Notes under the pieces: model-generated | The model's input: only the letters and a program-made list of their open reading frames with translations | The model's database searches: none | What the model was told of the DNA's origin: nothing | Assembly (NCBI RefSeq): GCF_010015445.1 | Contig: NC_053116.1 | Coordinates: forward strand, 32,608,785-32,672,784 | Length of the DNA: 64,000 nucleotides | Origin: Perca fluviatilis | Lineage: Eukaryota; Chordata; Actinopteri; Perciformes; Percidae | Direction of reading: 5' to 3' | Translations under genes and position numbers: made by a program | Part shown: positions 13,701 to 22,668 of the stretch, one piece after another | Layout: each line of letters begins with the position of its first letter | How positions within the stretch are numbered: the first letter of the stretch is position 1

Positions 13701-16700
13701 GTGAAGAAAGACTGGCACACAGGAGATTATTATTGCATTACATCAGTTTTCTCCCCACGGCTGATGTTGTAGAGGCTGAGGTGCTGGATACTGAGGCACT
13801 GCTGCATCTGGTTGAAACTCCACAGCCACTGGCCCTGCACAGACCCTCTCTGGCACTCCCAGCGCTGGCCACACCTGAAAGAGAAGTAAGAGAGTCAAGG
13901 AAAGAGAAAGTAGACAGGGATGCAAGAGAGCATTTGCAGTAGCCCCACCATTACATGTACACTGACTCACCGTCCCTCCAGGACACACCAGCCACAGTAG
14001 GGGTCTTTGGCAGACAAACAGGACTGACAGTCCAGGTGGTCCCCACATTCTGCCACTGGACGCTTCTCTACCTGGAAATGATGATAAGCGAGTACTCAAA
14101 GACAAACTTATGAAGTCAATAATGCGGTGGATACCGATCGTTGTGGTTAGCAATTAAAAGAAATCTGAGTCCTTCATTAAAGCATGAGAAATTACAAAGG
14201 ATGTTTAACTTGCATCAGAGTTCTTTGGAAATAATTTGATTGCCAACCACAATGTTACAGACTTGCATACTGACTCAGTAAGCGGAATGATCATTACTTT
14301 ATTATTACTGTCTGCCAAATCTTGAAGAACACTTAACTGTTTCAAAACTATTCTCCACTTGTTATGTGTAGCTCCCTTGATTTTTGTTTTGTTTTTATTG
14401 TTTGCAAAAATATAATTGATAAAATAAAAATATTTAATTTATTTATGACAAATGCTTTCATGGTAGCCAGCGCTACCTAGCTTGTAGCTAACTAGCTTAC
14501 CTGGATAGCGACAGTCAAGTATTATAATAAAAACTTTTTTTATAAACGTGTGGCTAGCCCTTCTTAGTTATCCAGGTTTACTAGCTAACGTTAACATTTG
14601 CCCTCCTGACCATCCAAATTCAAGTTTGCCATACTGTACTTGCCCTAAAATAGCCAGCTAGTTAACCTAGTAAGCTAATCTGAAGCGTTACTGCTAATCA
14701 TGCTAGTTATTTATCATTGGCTAGGTTAGCTTATAATGCCAACCTATTTTAAAAAACACAATATGTCTAACTCCAAATAACTGAATGTCAATCTGCTCAT
14801 GACACTATCAGTAGCTTTATGACGATGCTTGTAATAATAATTTTTTTGACTTGGCTACAGCTCTACATTCAGATTAAGTCGTTCAGTGGTCTAGAAATGA
14901 GACAAGCCATTCAATGAATAGACTAGCAGTTTCCCATATCCATTCATCAGCATCTATGGCTACCCACACAGACACTCTATAGGGAGTGTGTCAACACAAT
15001 GAAGGCCACTCTCTCTGATCAATACCATTGTTATGTCTGATCTTACACCTCCTGCTGACTGTTGTACCCATCACAGTGGGGTTAGTGACCCCTGACCTCG
15101 ACAGCCAGCTGGCTTTTCTGTTTTCTCTTATGTTTGCCTCTTTTTCTTTTATCTCATTTTTCTGTGTGAGAGACACAGCTTGAGAAAGTATTAAAGCCTC
15201 ACAAAACTCTGACAAACGATTAATTGTCTGACAATGAATGACAAGCCATGTTTAGTCTTGTGTATGGAGGCATCTGGGTGAATGGTTGAATGGACAGACA
15301 CACCAAAAAGAGTAGCCTACAGCTGTTTGTACATCTGTTGAGTAAAGATGCGAACGCTTACTTGCTAACATAATCTGCTGGACTCTGTATTCCTTTAAAC
15401 AGAAAATTACATTTACCACCACTAACTAGCCAAAACAGTGATGCTACATATTTATACTTACAGTAGTCTTGGTCATGATGTAGATGTGTGCTCCATTCTG
15501 GTCCAATAAAAGGTCACTGTTAATGGGTGAGTTGGCCTGGATTGTCGTGTTTGCATATACCTCCACATGGCCATCTTGGCCCAGATATACCTGAAGAAGT
15601 GCACCAGAAAAACCTCATAAATTGTGGTATATGATATTATAGATCACTAGCAAGAGAACTGGTATATTCCTATAAGAGCAGACAAAAAATAAAATGATGC
15701 AGAACGAATGTCTTCTTCAGTTTACAACTCAAACTCTAATCAAATCACATGTGTGCAGGATCGCAGCAGAAGTGGCCATGAATGCGATTACGGTACAGTC
15801 AAATCGAATATGAAGCACAGGAAGACACCTCTGGCTTAAGTGATTCCCAGGCCTTCAAACTCTCATGTTACCTCACGTTAATGAGATTAGCAGAGGTTTT
15901 TTTATGCCTCTTTCCAGAAGGCTCTCACTTGATCATTGTGAACAGAATGGAGAATCAGTTGTCCCATTAAGAGAATGCACTCAACACATAATGGCATGGA
16001 AAGTAGCTCTGTAATGCTTGGTGACTTAGAAACATGAATGGAGTTTGTTGTTTTGCATGTCATATATGGGAGAGAATTTGATGCTGTATTGAAGCTGAAA
16101 TACCTGACAGGCGAATGGGAGATTAAGCTACGTAGGCAAACAAGAAAATATTGGTCAATCAACTTTCAAAACGCAGCGATTTACATTATGTCCTACATGC
16201 CTTCTCTAACCTTAAAGAAATAGTTTAACACAGGGCTGGGCGATATGGAGAAAATGAAATATCACAATATTCTGACCAAATACCTCGATATCGATACAGA
16301 AAAGATATTGTAGTGCTGACTTTTGGTGCTTTCACAAAATATTTACACAATGAGATTTTTGATAAATGATCATCAGTAATGTGGATATAATTATTAAGTG
16401 GGTAAAGGCAAATAATAGAACAGTCTGGTAAGTTCAGAAAATGACATCACTTTACTGTAATGCAGCCTTTAAAACCAGGAAAAGACAACACTTGTGTCAT
16501 ATTACGATATCCAAAATCTAAGACGATATCTAGCCTCATATTACGATATCGATATAATATCGATCTACTGCCCAGCTCTAGTTTAACATTTTGGGAAATA
16601 CTATTATTCACTTTCTTAAAGACCCTTAGATTAGAAGATCAATCCCACTCAATGCTCGCTAATTAACACGTTATAGCTTTTTTGACGAATCAATATGAAA

Positions 16701-17222
16701 ATTAAAGTGTAAAAATGATCTCTGCTGGTTGCCTGGCAACATCACGGTGACAACAAGATAGGGTTGGGTCTAGATGGTAACCTAAGATTTGCACAAGTCT
16801 TGCAAAATGGCATTGACCGCGAATGGTTAAATTTAGGATAACGCGTCGGGCAGCAAACCTTGCCAGAGTTATCGCAAATCTAGGGTTACTATCTAGAAAC
16901 AACCAAGAAATAATCTAGCACCTAACCCCCCGCAACTTTTCATTTTTACACTTCGGTTTAAATTCAGATTAAACAAACAAATCAATTATTAATTTTTAAT
17001 TAGGAAGTTTAAAATGTCGGTAGGAGGATTTATTTTGCAAATAAACTCTAGCACACTGGCTAACTTGGAAAAACACACACACATAGAGTCCTGTATCTGG
17101 ATGCTGTGGAATTTGTCATGCTGTGATACGATAATCCTGTTACAATAGCTTACTTCAGATGGCTACACGGAGAGCTGCTTTGATCTGCTACCTAAAAGCA
17201 CTGTGTCTGACTCTACCTCTCC

Positions 17223-17263
<41 letters not shown>

Positions 17264-20200
17264 GTCAAACACATGGCAAAAACAGACCTACTACATGATA
17301 ACCAACTCCTCGAATACCACACAGCAGAGATTTATCTACAATTACCCTACATCAGATCTACGCAGATGTTTTAAAGATGGTGATCGAGCACTAACAGTTT
17401 TGGACAATAGAGTCCAAAGCAGTAGTCAGACAAACAAGGCAAGGCTAAAAAAAAAATATATATCTTTTCGTCTATATCGTCTTCCAAAAAAAAAAAAAAA
17501 CTTAAAAAATGTATCACGCCATTAAAACATAAGCTCAAAAATGCATCAGGTTTAAGTCTCCAATACTCACATTCTGCGCTCTACAGAACAAAAAGCAAAT
17601 GTATTAGGCATGGGATCATGGTGGTATGCTAGTCTGTGTATGTTGGAAAACTGTCAGCGTTGGAATGACTGGAATCTTCCAGGCTGTAGTTGTGATGCAT
17701 AGTCCCATAAGTAGATGGGAGCTGGCACAAACTTTTGAAAACCAATCCCTGAAAATAGTTGTAAATGTTTTATGTAGTGTGAGGTGTGTTTGCTTAGCTG
17801 GGAAATCATCCACGTAGTAATGTGAATGGAAAATTTCCCCTGTGATGTGTCCAGGGCGTCTCCCTGCTTCCCACCCAGTGCATGCTGGGGCAGGCCTAAT
17901 GGCCTAAAGAAACTGGCACAAAAAAATCATACAAAAAGTATGACATAGGATGTTCTACCTTGTGCAGAGTCCCTTTGGAGTCTCCGAGGAAGGCGATGCT
18001 GTGTCCCTCTCTGACACTGACAGCCACAGCAGTGAGACGGGCGGCCGAGGTGTGCCACACGGCTTTAGATGCCAGCGGTGCCCGGCTTGCCATTGGACTG
18101 GGGGTGTGGTCGGAGCCGCAGGGATAGGCCTTAAGGGTATTCTACAACACATGACAGAAAGTTTTGAGTCGTTTGTTGATTTTATGTGTTTATCTGAACT
18201 GAACGCATCCAGATTACTTTTATTTTAGTGATCTTATTACTTTGGACTAACAAGTTCATGTTCACGTCTTTTCAATTAGTCTTTCATTCTCTCCTAGTAT
18301 TGCCTCAGAGCCTTTGAATCCTCTTAATTCACCGTAAGCAGATTGCACCATAGATTAAAGTAGACTTATACAGACACAGCCAACTCGCGCTTTTGGTTTC
18401 GCAAAACAACCACTCTAAATCCTGCTTTCTGGTTAGTCTCTGAACTCTGGCTCCACATAATTGGCCCTAAAGGAGGAAGTCGATTGGGACATTTTATATT
18501 TAGTCTACGCAGTTTGTTTATAAAAAAAAATAAGATTGCTTATCGTTGTATAAGGGAAACTGTGATCTAATACAACCTTTCTTCATTCAATCATCTATGT
18601 TTCTTTCAGCATCTCCTTTTCTTCCTCTAGATTATTTAATTCTTTCTCCCTGTCGCTTTGTATGCTAGTCTTTCTATTCCCATATTTATATTCCACCCCT
18701 CTCTCTCTCTCTCTCTCTCTCTCTGTCCTCTTATGTCAGTTGATTAAAAACAAACTCCTATCCTTCCTTGTCAGACATCATTAAGCAGCAGCACAGCTGA
18801 TTCAGGGCTAGCTTGGTTTATTGATCCCTAAAGATCCCATTAAATGACTCGGAGGGCTGGCAGGACCTGAGCGGCTGCAGGGCAGCAGAGGGGGTCACTG
18901 GAGGGCTGCAGCTGGGCAAAGCTACTCCTGGGGCATCTGGGAGCTTTGGGCTTTTCAACGAGGGCCTCATTACAATGCCTTCATTCTTCCGGTTACTAAG
19001 CTTAATCCCGGCAATCCAGTCATCCCTTGTTACTGTGCTGTACTTTCTGTTTTGTCTTTTTGTGACCACTGAAACCAATTGAGTCAACATACTTAAGTGC
19101 ATAAAGACAGCAGGGAACATATGTATATGTATATGTACTACACGGCTAGCATCCATGCTGTAACAAGCATTCAAAGTAGCATGCAATTCTGCTAAGGGGA
19201 CCAAAAAGAAACTGTAGTTTGATGAGCATCTTATTGACAAAATCATTGTTTTAAAGCCCATTGCTCCAAAATGTTTGCTATTCTTCCATGAAAAATAACA
19301 AAATAAAATAAAATAAATAACAAAAAGACATTTAACCCCCCCTTCTTCGTCCACTGCATCCTTACCAGGGGCAGGTTGGCACAGCTGGACTTGACCTCGT
19401 ACTCTATGTAGGCCACCTCTCCTCTTCCCTCCACCCGGCCGTCCTGGGTGTAGCAGAGGTCACGGGTGGAGTCAATGTGTTTGTCAAGCTCATCCAGTGG
19501 GTAAACGCACAGAGCTGAGGCATCCAAGGGACTGTTTGTGGAGCCGCTGCGGGTGGAGAAGACTCCCAGCAGATCCTCGCCTTCCCGACCCGCACCTTGT
19601 CCCACCTGTTGCAACACAGGCGTGGGAAAAATTCGGGAAACTTAAAACACAGCCAGGATCAGTGTAACCTTGATGTAAACCCACTTCTGAAAGCACTTGA
19701 AATTCACACACTCTGATGACCATGAAATTCAGCCATATTTTGAATTGCTGCTCCCTCAAAGTATTTTTGAAGGACTCATAATAATAATAAATTGTATTTA
19801 TGGGTGCCTTTCTCAACACTCAAGGACACCTTACATGTCCAAATAATAACAGATAAAAACAGATGACAGCAAAGAATAAGCTGAAATACTCATATTGGTA
19901 ATATTTTGGGAGAAAGTACCTGAGCAGCCTGGAGCAGGTTGTAAGTCCTTGACGGAGAGGAAGGGGATTGGCAGACAAGAGGAACTTCCACATAGGAATA
20001 GTAGGATGTGTCGTCCAAGCACACTCTGGCAGCATAGGTCCGGTACTCCCTCGATGCCGACTTGATGTCACGGCGGTAAAACAAGAAGTACACATACGCG
20101 CGCCGTGTGAATGCCATCACGAAGTGGTGGTCGTATTCCGACAGACGCCCGGCCACAGCCAGCTTCGCCGTCTCCTCGTAGGAAAAGACGGGTTCTGATG

Positions 20201-20783
20201 AAAGGTGGCGGGTGGAGATGGGCGGGTGGCTGGCAGTGTAGCCCCTACCCACATACATCACTGTCCTTTCCCCGCCACGAAGCCCAACCACCAGCCCTAC
20301 GGTTGACACCGACGGGTCATTGGCTGCAACATACTGCGTATCCACGGGCCTCTCGGTGGAGAAGAGAACCTTCTTGATGGATGCCAGTCTGCGTTTCTGG
20401 CAGGTGCCCTGGTGAATGCTGCCGCAGGTGATCAACTCCGACGCCTTTGGATCGACCAGCAGTAATTTGTTGTGATTACTGGTTCTTCTGGCTTGGGGAC
20501 AGTTCAACTCGGTGACTGGGGGAAGGCAGTCTTTGCTGTCGCTCACGGGACCGGTCGTCTCCTCTTGCTCCAGCCGGAGTCCATCGGCTCCGTCCAGCTG
20601 GAAGAGGTGGTCCCTGGCCCCCACGTACACCGTTCCCACAGAGGGGTCTGGGTGGAGCACCAGGTGCTGGAACTCAGTGTCATTACGGGAAAAACAAGGG
20701 TAGGAGCGACCATGGGCTGTGGCAAAGATGATGAGGATGAGGAGTAAGAGCAGGGTGGAGTTCAGAGCCTTCCCATGTAGCAT
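216..20783 (-). CDS. plxnb1: Plexin-B1-like semaphorin receptor, 22 coding exons (ectodomain through TM), 3' part outside window
   Basis: Cell-surface receptor for class 4 semaphorins (Sema4D in the known family), acting in axon guidance, angiogenesis and cell migration. Coding exons in transcript order: 20783-19920, 19605-19366, 18141-17959, 15590-15462, 14071-13971, 13874-13742, 13552-13396, 13151-13043, 12749-12641, 12174-11371, 9430-9332, 8790-8668, 7870-7777, 7594-7419, 6713-6562, 6477-6372, 4646-4510, 4344-4171, 3540-3306, 1894-1652, 1058-882, 364-216. All phases agree and give 4,694 nt (1,564 aa plus 2 nt). Order: signal peptide ~1-26, sema ~35-475, PSI1 ~481-545, PSI2 ~628-670, mucin-like 676-943, PSI3 ~1054-1105, IPT repeats ~1104-1515, TM ~1547-1563. 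Sema motifs such as GRGYT and YEETAKLAV fit B1 rather than B2. The cytoplasmic GAP and RBD exons lie left of position 1. Paralog choice rests on recalled human sequences; plexin-B3 is the main alternative. Confidence 0.9.
882..1058 (-). CDS. plxnb1: plxnb1 coding exon 21: last IPT domain
   Basis: 177 nt, residues 1457-1515, phase 0. Acceptor CCTCTAG|GGAGAG, donor ACA|GTGAGT. Contains [27 protein letters not shown] and DSLPEFT. Confidence 0.93.
1059..1651 (-). other. plxnb1: plxnb1 intron
   Basis: Between coding exons 20 and 21. AT-rich, no recognised element. Confidence 0.7.
1652..1894 (-). CDS. plxnb1: plxnb1 coding exon 20: IPT domain
   Basis: 243 nt, residues 1376-1456, phase 0. Acceptor CCCCCCAG|TACGAG, donor GAG|GTGGGC. 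Contains [28 protein letters not shown] and [11 protein letters not shown], matching plexin-B1 closely. Confidence 0.93.
2318..2652. mobile_element. hAT-like MITE of the 'cgatat' family, nested
   Basis: Rich in cgatat words, ends TAGGGCT and TTGCCCAGCCCTA, with flanking 8-mers cctccgat and cttccgat (7/8). Same family as 16231-16580 and 45159-45522; inserted inside the larger element. Confidence 0.7.
2703..3019. mobile_element. hAT-like MITE with GGTATGGGCCGGT-type ends, nested
   Basis: Inverted ends TAGGTATGGGCCGGT and ACCAGCCCATGCCTA; flanking 8-mers atctacag and gtctacag (7/8). A second insertion into the element spanning 2041-3245. Confidence 0.72.
3306..3540 (-). CDS. plxnb1: plxnb1 coding exon 19: IPT3 with basic proprotein-convertase region
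   Basis: 235 nt, residues 1297-1375. Acceptor CCTTCAG|CGGAGG, donor CAG|GTAGGA. Encodes [17 protein letters not shown], then a strongly basic stretch with RRRR at ~1330-1333 and RWRR at ~1355-1358, followed by IVPEADC. Human plexin-B1 has RRRR before VVPETAC at the second spot, where proprotein convertases cleave the receptor. The first basic cluster looks like an addition in this protein. Confidence 0.92.
3541..4170 (-). other. plxnb1: plxnb1 intron
   Basis: Between coding exons 18 and 19; nothing recognised. Confidence 0.7.
4171..4344 (-). CDS. plxnb1: plxnb1 coding exon 18: end of IPT2 and start of IPT3
   Basis: 174 nt, residues 1239-1296 plus two bases. Acceptor TTCAAG|GCTGAG, donor CTCAG|GTGGTT (weak). 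Contains [21 protein letters not shown] and PSKSFL, as in plexin-B1. Confidence 0.9.
4510..4646 (-). CDS. plxnb1: plxnb1 coding exon 17: start of IPT repeat 2
   Basis: 137 nt, residues 1194-1238 plus two bases. Acceptor ATCACCAG|GACCCG, donor ATTGT|GTAAGT. Contains [20 protein letters not shown], the classic IPT P-x-x-G-GG start. A (GA)n tract lies in the intron just upstream in transcript order. Confidence 0.92.
4704..4748. repeat. (GA)n microsatellite
   Basis: Near-perfect GA dinucleotide run about 58 bases upstream (transcript sense) of coding exon 17. As CT on the minus strand it adds to the pyrimidine-rich sequence before the acceptor. Confidence 0.9.
5581..6104. mobile_element. MITE-like repeat, 'aaaggtcccatg' family, copy 1
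   Basis: Ends TTAAAGGTCCCATGGCATG and CATGTCATGGGACCTTTAA are inverted repeats. Related copies at 21343-21845 and 50835-51369 (inverted) and a fragment near 52036. No coding capacity. Superfamily undecided. Confidence 0.75.
6372..6477 (-). CDS. plxnb1: plxnb1 coding exon 16: end of IPT repeat 1
   Basis: 106 nt, residues 1158-1193. Acceptor CTTGTAG|GATAGT, donor CAG|GTAAAT. Encodes [15 protein letters not shown] and LSAQIFSFQ. Confidence 0.9.
6562..6713 (-). CDS. plxnb1: plxnb1 coding exon 15: IPT repeat, spliced with a GC donor
   Basis: 152 nt, residues 1108-1157 plus two bases. Acceptor GTTTCAG|TTGGAC. The donor reads TCAAG|GCAAGT, a non-canonical GC-AG site with an otherwise perfect consensus. 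The only frame-keeping join to the next exon, giving EVSSRIVCETT, uses it. Contains [21 protein letters not shown], a textbook IPT/TIG start. Confidence 0.92.
7034..7291. repeat. Foldback element with ~50-bp inverted arms and GC-rich loop
   Basis: The left arm (7034-7092, ending gtgtttggct) matches the reverse complement of the right arm (7242-7291, starting agccaaacac) with few differences. The loop between them is GC-rich. Just before it, ttaagggatacttcgctgattt resembles a common fish interspersed repeat end. Intronic. Confidence 0.65.
7419..7594 (-). CDS. plxnb1: plxnb1 coding exon 14: PSI domain 3
   Basis: 176 nt, residues 1049-1107. Acceptor GTTTCAG|TGACTT, donor TTTC|GTAAGA. Contains [18 protein letters not shown] and HCVYQDSC, then CPAPVIHF leading into the first IPT repeat. 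A run of four glycines plus AASS lengthens the loop after CVWC. Confidence 0.93.
7777..7870 (-). CDS. plxnb1: plxnb1 coding exon 13: segment before PSI3
   Basis: 94 nt, residues 1018-1048 plus one base. Acceptor TTTTCAG|TATGCC, donor TATG|GTGTGT (weak). Encodes [14 protein letters not shown] through [10 protein letters not shown]. Placed by phase and by position in the plexin fold. Confidence 0.85.
8668..8790 (-). CDS. plxnb1: plxnb1 coding exon 12: IPT-like segment
   Basis: 123 nt, residues 977-1017, phase 0. Acceptor CATTTAG|GATGAG, donor CAG|GTCAGA. Contains [19 protein letters not shown] and ISCQPHQ, the cysteine-bearing strands before PSI3. Confidence 0.9.
9332..9430 (-). CDS. plxnb1: plxnb1 coding exon 11: post-mucin IPT-like segment
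   Basis: 99 nt, residues 944-976, phase 0. Acceptor GTCACCAG|GAATGT, donor CAG|GTAATG. Encodes [20 protein letters not shown] and [12 protein letters not shown], closely matching plexin-B1 after its insert. Confidence 0.92.
9431..11370 (-). other. plxnb1: plxnb1 intron
   Basis: Between the mucin-like exon and exon 11. Contains the repeat at 10543-11057; nothing else recognised. Confidence 0.7.
10543..11057. mobile_element. MITE-like repeat, 'cccatatcatgctcattttcagg' family
   Basis: The left end shares gctcattttcaggttcata with 44464-45137 and, inverted, 47842-48294. Its second half recurs at 21007-21320 (ggcacagtttctgaatacg, atttatatagca). No coding capacity. Confidence 0.6.
11371..12174 (-). 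CDS. plxnb1: plxnb1 coding exon 10: Thr/Ser/Pro-rich mucin-like insert between PSI2 and PSI3
   Basis: 804 nt, residues 676-943, phase 0. Acceptor ATCGTCAAG|TTCAAA, donor TTTCTG|GTGAGT. The first half is almost all Thr, Ser, Pro and Ala, with a run of ten threonines written mostly as ACA/ACC. The second half turns acidic ([20 protein letters not shown]). Human plexin-B1 also has a long low-complexity insert here that plexin-B2 lacks, which supports the B1 call. It is probably a rigid, heavily O-glycosylated stalk segment. The opposite strand is open for 228 codons, but that is only the complement of Thr/Pro-rich coding sequence. Confidence 0.9.
12071..12103. repeat. Coding (ACA)n/(TGT)n trinucleotide tract
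   Basis: Threonine-codon repeat inside coding exon 10. Any length change in threes would alter the Thr run without shifting the frame. Confidence 0.8.
12641..12749 (-). CDS. plxnb1: plxnb1 coding exon 9: PSI domain 2
   Basis: 109 nt, residues 639-675, ending in phase 0. Acceptor TTTTTTTAG|ATGCCA, donor AAAT|GTGAGT. Contains [14 protein letters not shown] and HVCTHKHTC, the PSI cysteine pattern with the Trp residues typical of plexin-B1 PSI2. Confidence 0.92.
13043..13151 (-). CDS. plxnb1: plxnb1 coding exon 8: linker and start of PSI domain 2
   Basis: 109 nt, residues 603-638 plus two bases. Acceptor GATGCAG|AGTTTG, donor GGCC|GTGAGT. Contains [13 protein letters not shown] and [14 protein letters not shown]628 opens PSI2. 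Confidence 0.9.
13396..13552 (-). CDS. plxnb1: plxnb1 coding exon 7: linker between PSI1 and PSI2
   Basis: 157 nt, residues 551-602 plus one base. Acceptor TACTTCAG|ATTAGA, donor GATG|GTGAGT. Contains [10 protein letters not shown] and [10 protein letters not shown], matching the beta-sandwich linker that follows PSI1 in plexin-B1. Confidence 0.9.
13742..13874 (-). CDS. plxnb1: plxnb1 coding exon 6: second half of PSI domain 1 and linker
   Basis: 133 nt, residues 506-550. Acceptor CTTTCAG|GTGTGG, donor GAT|GTAATG (weak but in phase). Encodes [11 protein letters not shown], then [13 protein letters not shown], completing the PSI cysteines, and a linker with the sequon NIS. Confidence 0.88.
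13971..14071 (-). CDS. plxnb1: plxnb1 coding exon 5: first half of PSI domain 1
   Basis: 101 nt, residues 473-505 plus two bases of R506. Acceptor TTTCCAG|GTAGAG, donor ACG|GTGAGT. Contains [10 protein letters not shown] and [11 protein letters not shown], the cysteine signature of a plexin-semaphorin-integrin domain directly after the propeller. Confidence 0.92.
14072..15461 (-). other. plxnb1: plxnb1 intron
   Basis: AT-rich, with many gctagctaa-like words and small palindromes around 14464-14760. No gene or defined repeat recognised. Confidence 0.6.
15462..15590 (-). CDS. plxnb1: plxnb1 coding exon 4: end of sema domain
   Basis: 129 nt, residues 430-472, phase 0. Acceptor TTCTTCAG|GTATAT, donor ACT|GTAAGT. 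Encodes [12 protein letters not shown] through HIYIMTKTT, the last propeller strands. Too short to stand out as an open frame; found by homology and splice sites. Confidence 0.9.
15591..16222 (-). other. plxnb1: plxnb1 intron, unique-looking part
   Basis: No exon is missing between coding exons 3 and 4 by phase and homology. The remainder of this intron holds the MITE at 16231 and a short (CA)n near 17242. Confidence 0.6.
16231..16580. mobile_element. hAT-like MITE, 'cgatat' family, intact
   Basis: Ends CAGGGCTGGGCGATAT and CTACTGCCCAGCTCTA, flanked by a perfect 8-bp target duplication gtttaaca (16223-16230 and 16581-16588). 350 bp, no coding capacity. Confidence 0.85.
17241..17263. repeat. 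(CA)n microsatellite
   Basis: Short CA run following a CT-rich tract; intronic. Confidence 0.8.
17959..18141 (-). CDS. plxnb1: plxnb1 coding exon 3: sema domain
   Basis: 183 nt, residues 369-429, phase 0. Acceptor TTGTAG|AATACC, donor CAAG|GTAGAA. Contains [16 protein letters not shown] and [20 protein letters not shown], a strongly conserved propeller segment of plexin-B proteins. Confidence 0.92.
18142..19365 (-). other. plxnb1: plxnb1 intron
   Basis: Between coding exons 2 and 3. Holds a (CT)n run at about 18698-18724; otherwise no recognised feature. Confidence 0.65.
19366..19605 (-). CDS. plxnb1: plxnb1 coding exon 2: sema domain
   Basis: 240 nt, residues 289-368, phase 0 at both ends (AACAG|GTGGG acceptor, CTG|GTAAGG donor). 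Contains [21 protein letters not shown] and EVAYIEYEV, matching the semaphorin-like propeller of plexin-B1 at the same places. Confidence 0.92.
19920..20783 (-). CDS. plxnb1: plxnb1 coding exon 1: signal peptide and most of the sema domain
   Basis: 864 nt, residues 1-288, ending in phase 0 at LLQAAQ before GTACTT. The start is the ATG at 20783-20781, followed by a leucine/isoleucine-rich signal peptide to about residue 25 (ATAHG). The sema beta-propeller follows, with [22 protein letters not shown] and [11 protein letters not shown]. This ATG is chosen because a splice acceptor (TTATTTCCTCAG) lies only 10 bases upstream, so the true 5' UTR is on another exon. Confidence 0.93.
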
Positions 20784-20793
20784 GGCAAATATT
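20784..20793 (-). promoter_or_regulatory. plxnb1: plxnb1 5' UTR tail and splice acceptor before the start codon
   Basis: Ten untranslated bases (AATATTTGCC) separate the ATG from a TTATTTCCTCAG acceptor at about 20794-20805. This shows that at least one non-coding exon lies further right. Confidence 0.7.
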
Positions 20794-21006
20794 CTGAGGA
20801 AATAAGCAGAGCAGGGTTAGAGGCCTGCACGAGCAGATGTTTGAGGTTAAACATCAACATTCAATAAGGCTAAAAGCTGCTTCCATATTCTTGAGTATAG
20901 TGCAAGTTTAAGAGTTTTAGAGAGCTTAGAGTTTAGGCTGAGAGAAATGTTAAGATGTGGTGAGAACCTCTTAAGAATTTAAGCTAGCATGAAATTACCA
21001 TGAACA

Positions 21007-21320
21007 CGCACGCATGCATGCACGCTCCTAACGCTGTGTTTTAGCGCCTGTCTTTTATCGCCGGTCTCTGTAAGCATCTGTGCTTTTGGTATCTCTGTAT
21101 TGTCATTGCAGCCGGGGAATGACCGCAACAGCAGTCTAGTGCACTTTCTATATTGTGCAAAAGTCCTGACGGCTTGTTTAAAGGCACAGTTTCTGAATAC
21201 GGGCTGTGGGCATTTCACTGTGGATTGAACATTTTGATACTATCACAGCATTTATATAGCACCTGGACCTGCTTTATAATCAAAATACACATGGAAATCA
21301 CCCTTTTTAAAGGATGGGAC
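21007..21320. repeat. Partial copy of the 10543-11057 repeat
   Basis: Shares gtcattgcagcc(t)ggggaatgac, ggcacagtttctgaatacg and atttatatagca with the copy at 10543-11057, in the same order. Left half missing. Confidence 0.6.
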
Positions 21321-21342
21321 ATTTAAGTCCAGTTTTCAAGGT

Positions 21343-21845
21343 TCACTTTATGAGGTTTTTTAACATTAATATGCGTTCCCCCAGCATTCCTATGGTCCCC
21401 CAGTGGCTAGAAATGGCGATAGGTGTAAACCAAGCCCTGGGTATCCTGCTCTGCCTTTGAGAAAATGAAAGCTCAGATGGGCCGATCTGGAATCTTCTCC
21501 TTATGAGGTCATAAGGGGAAAGGTTACCTCCCCTTTCTCTGCTTTGCCCGCCCAGAGAATTTGGCCCACCCATGAGAGAGAGACATCATGGCTTTCAAAC
21601 GAGCAAAGTGGCAGTTGGTCAAGGCAACACCCCCACCCTCCCCCTTGCCCCCCCTTCTCTCCTCCTCAATAGCTACAGACACAGAAATGGCACATACTAA
21701 GGAAAGCTCATTGTAGGACTGGCTCTAGTGGCTGTAATTCTGCACCAAGGCTGAATTTCGGGAAAGAGACTTCAGATACAGTATTAGGGGACCACTAAGG
21801 TCTATATAAAAGCATCCAAAGAGCACCATGTCTTGGGACCTTTAA
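21343..21845. mobile_element. MITE-like repeat, 'aaaggtcccatg' family, copy 2 (left end lost)
   Basis: About 500 bp closely matching 5605-6104, ending CATGTCTTGGGACCTTTAA. The first TIR is missing, replaced by the end of another repeat. Confidence 0.75.
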
Positions 21846-22332
21846 GCATCTTAACCTTACCACCTGGAATCATATCCCATTCCTTTCCTCTCTGCCTGTG
21901 AATGTTTGCAACACGGAGGATTACTGTATAAAAGTAGAGAGAGAGAGAGAGCGAGACAAAGAAAAGGACAGGACTCCGAGTTGGACGGAAGCAATATTCA
22001 AGATGAGTGTAACATTACCCATCAAAATGCTACAACATCTAGAATACGATTAGTGTTTATGACTTTACCACTTTATAGAGTGTGTTAATCGGAATCACTG
22101 GAAACACTGGCAGCCATAGTATCCCTTTACAGCTGGAGCATTCAAAACAACAACTTCCATTTCCCATTTCCACAGCCATCACTCAACACCTCTGAGGGGA
22201 GTGGTTTGTGGACACTGAGAGCATTCACATTAGCGAGAAAAACCCTTTAATTATTGAACAGATTCCTCCGGCCTTTCGCTGACCTCACTGAGAAGGGTCA
22301 CACAGCAATAAATAAATAAATAACTCCTGCAC

Positions 22333-22668
22333 TAGGGCTGCTCGATCATGGAAAAAAAAATTATGATAACGGTTATTTTGGTCACTATTGAAATGACGAT
22401 CATTTAACACGATTACTCGTTGACTTTTGGAAAGATGTTGCAATTATTAAACTTAAAAAAAAAAAACAGTGGAAAAGGTGTGAAATTTCCCTTAATACTT
22501 TTCACATTGAAACATTTTTTTTCATTCAGAACAGAAGACCAAATAAGAATTTACTTGCAAAACATAATGTGCAAAATAATCATTTTTCGTGATTATTCTG
22601 TTTTGATTAGGAGCCGAAATCGTAATCGCGTTCGTAATCGTAACATTTTCATTAATTGCACAGCCCTA
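22333..22668. mobile_element. hAT-like MITE
   Basis: Ends TAGGGCTGCTCGAT and ATTGCACAGCCCTA; flanking 8-mers tcctgcac and tcatgcac (7/8). Interior carries aatcgtaatcg words. Confidence 0.75.
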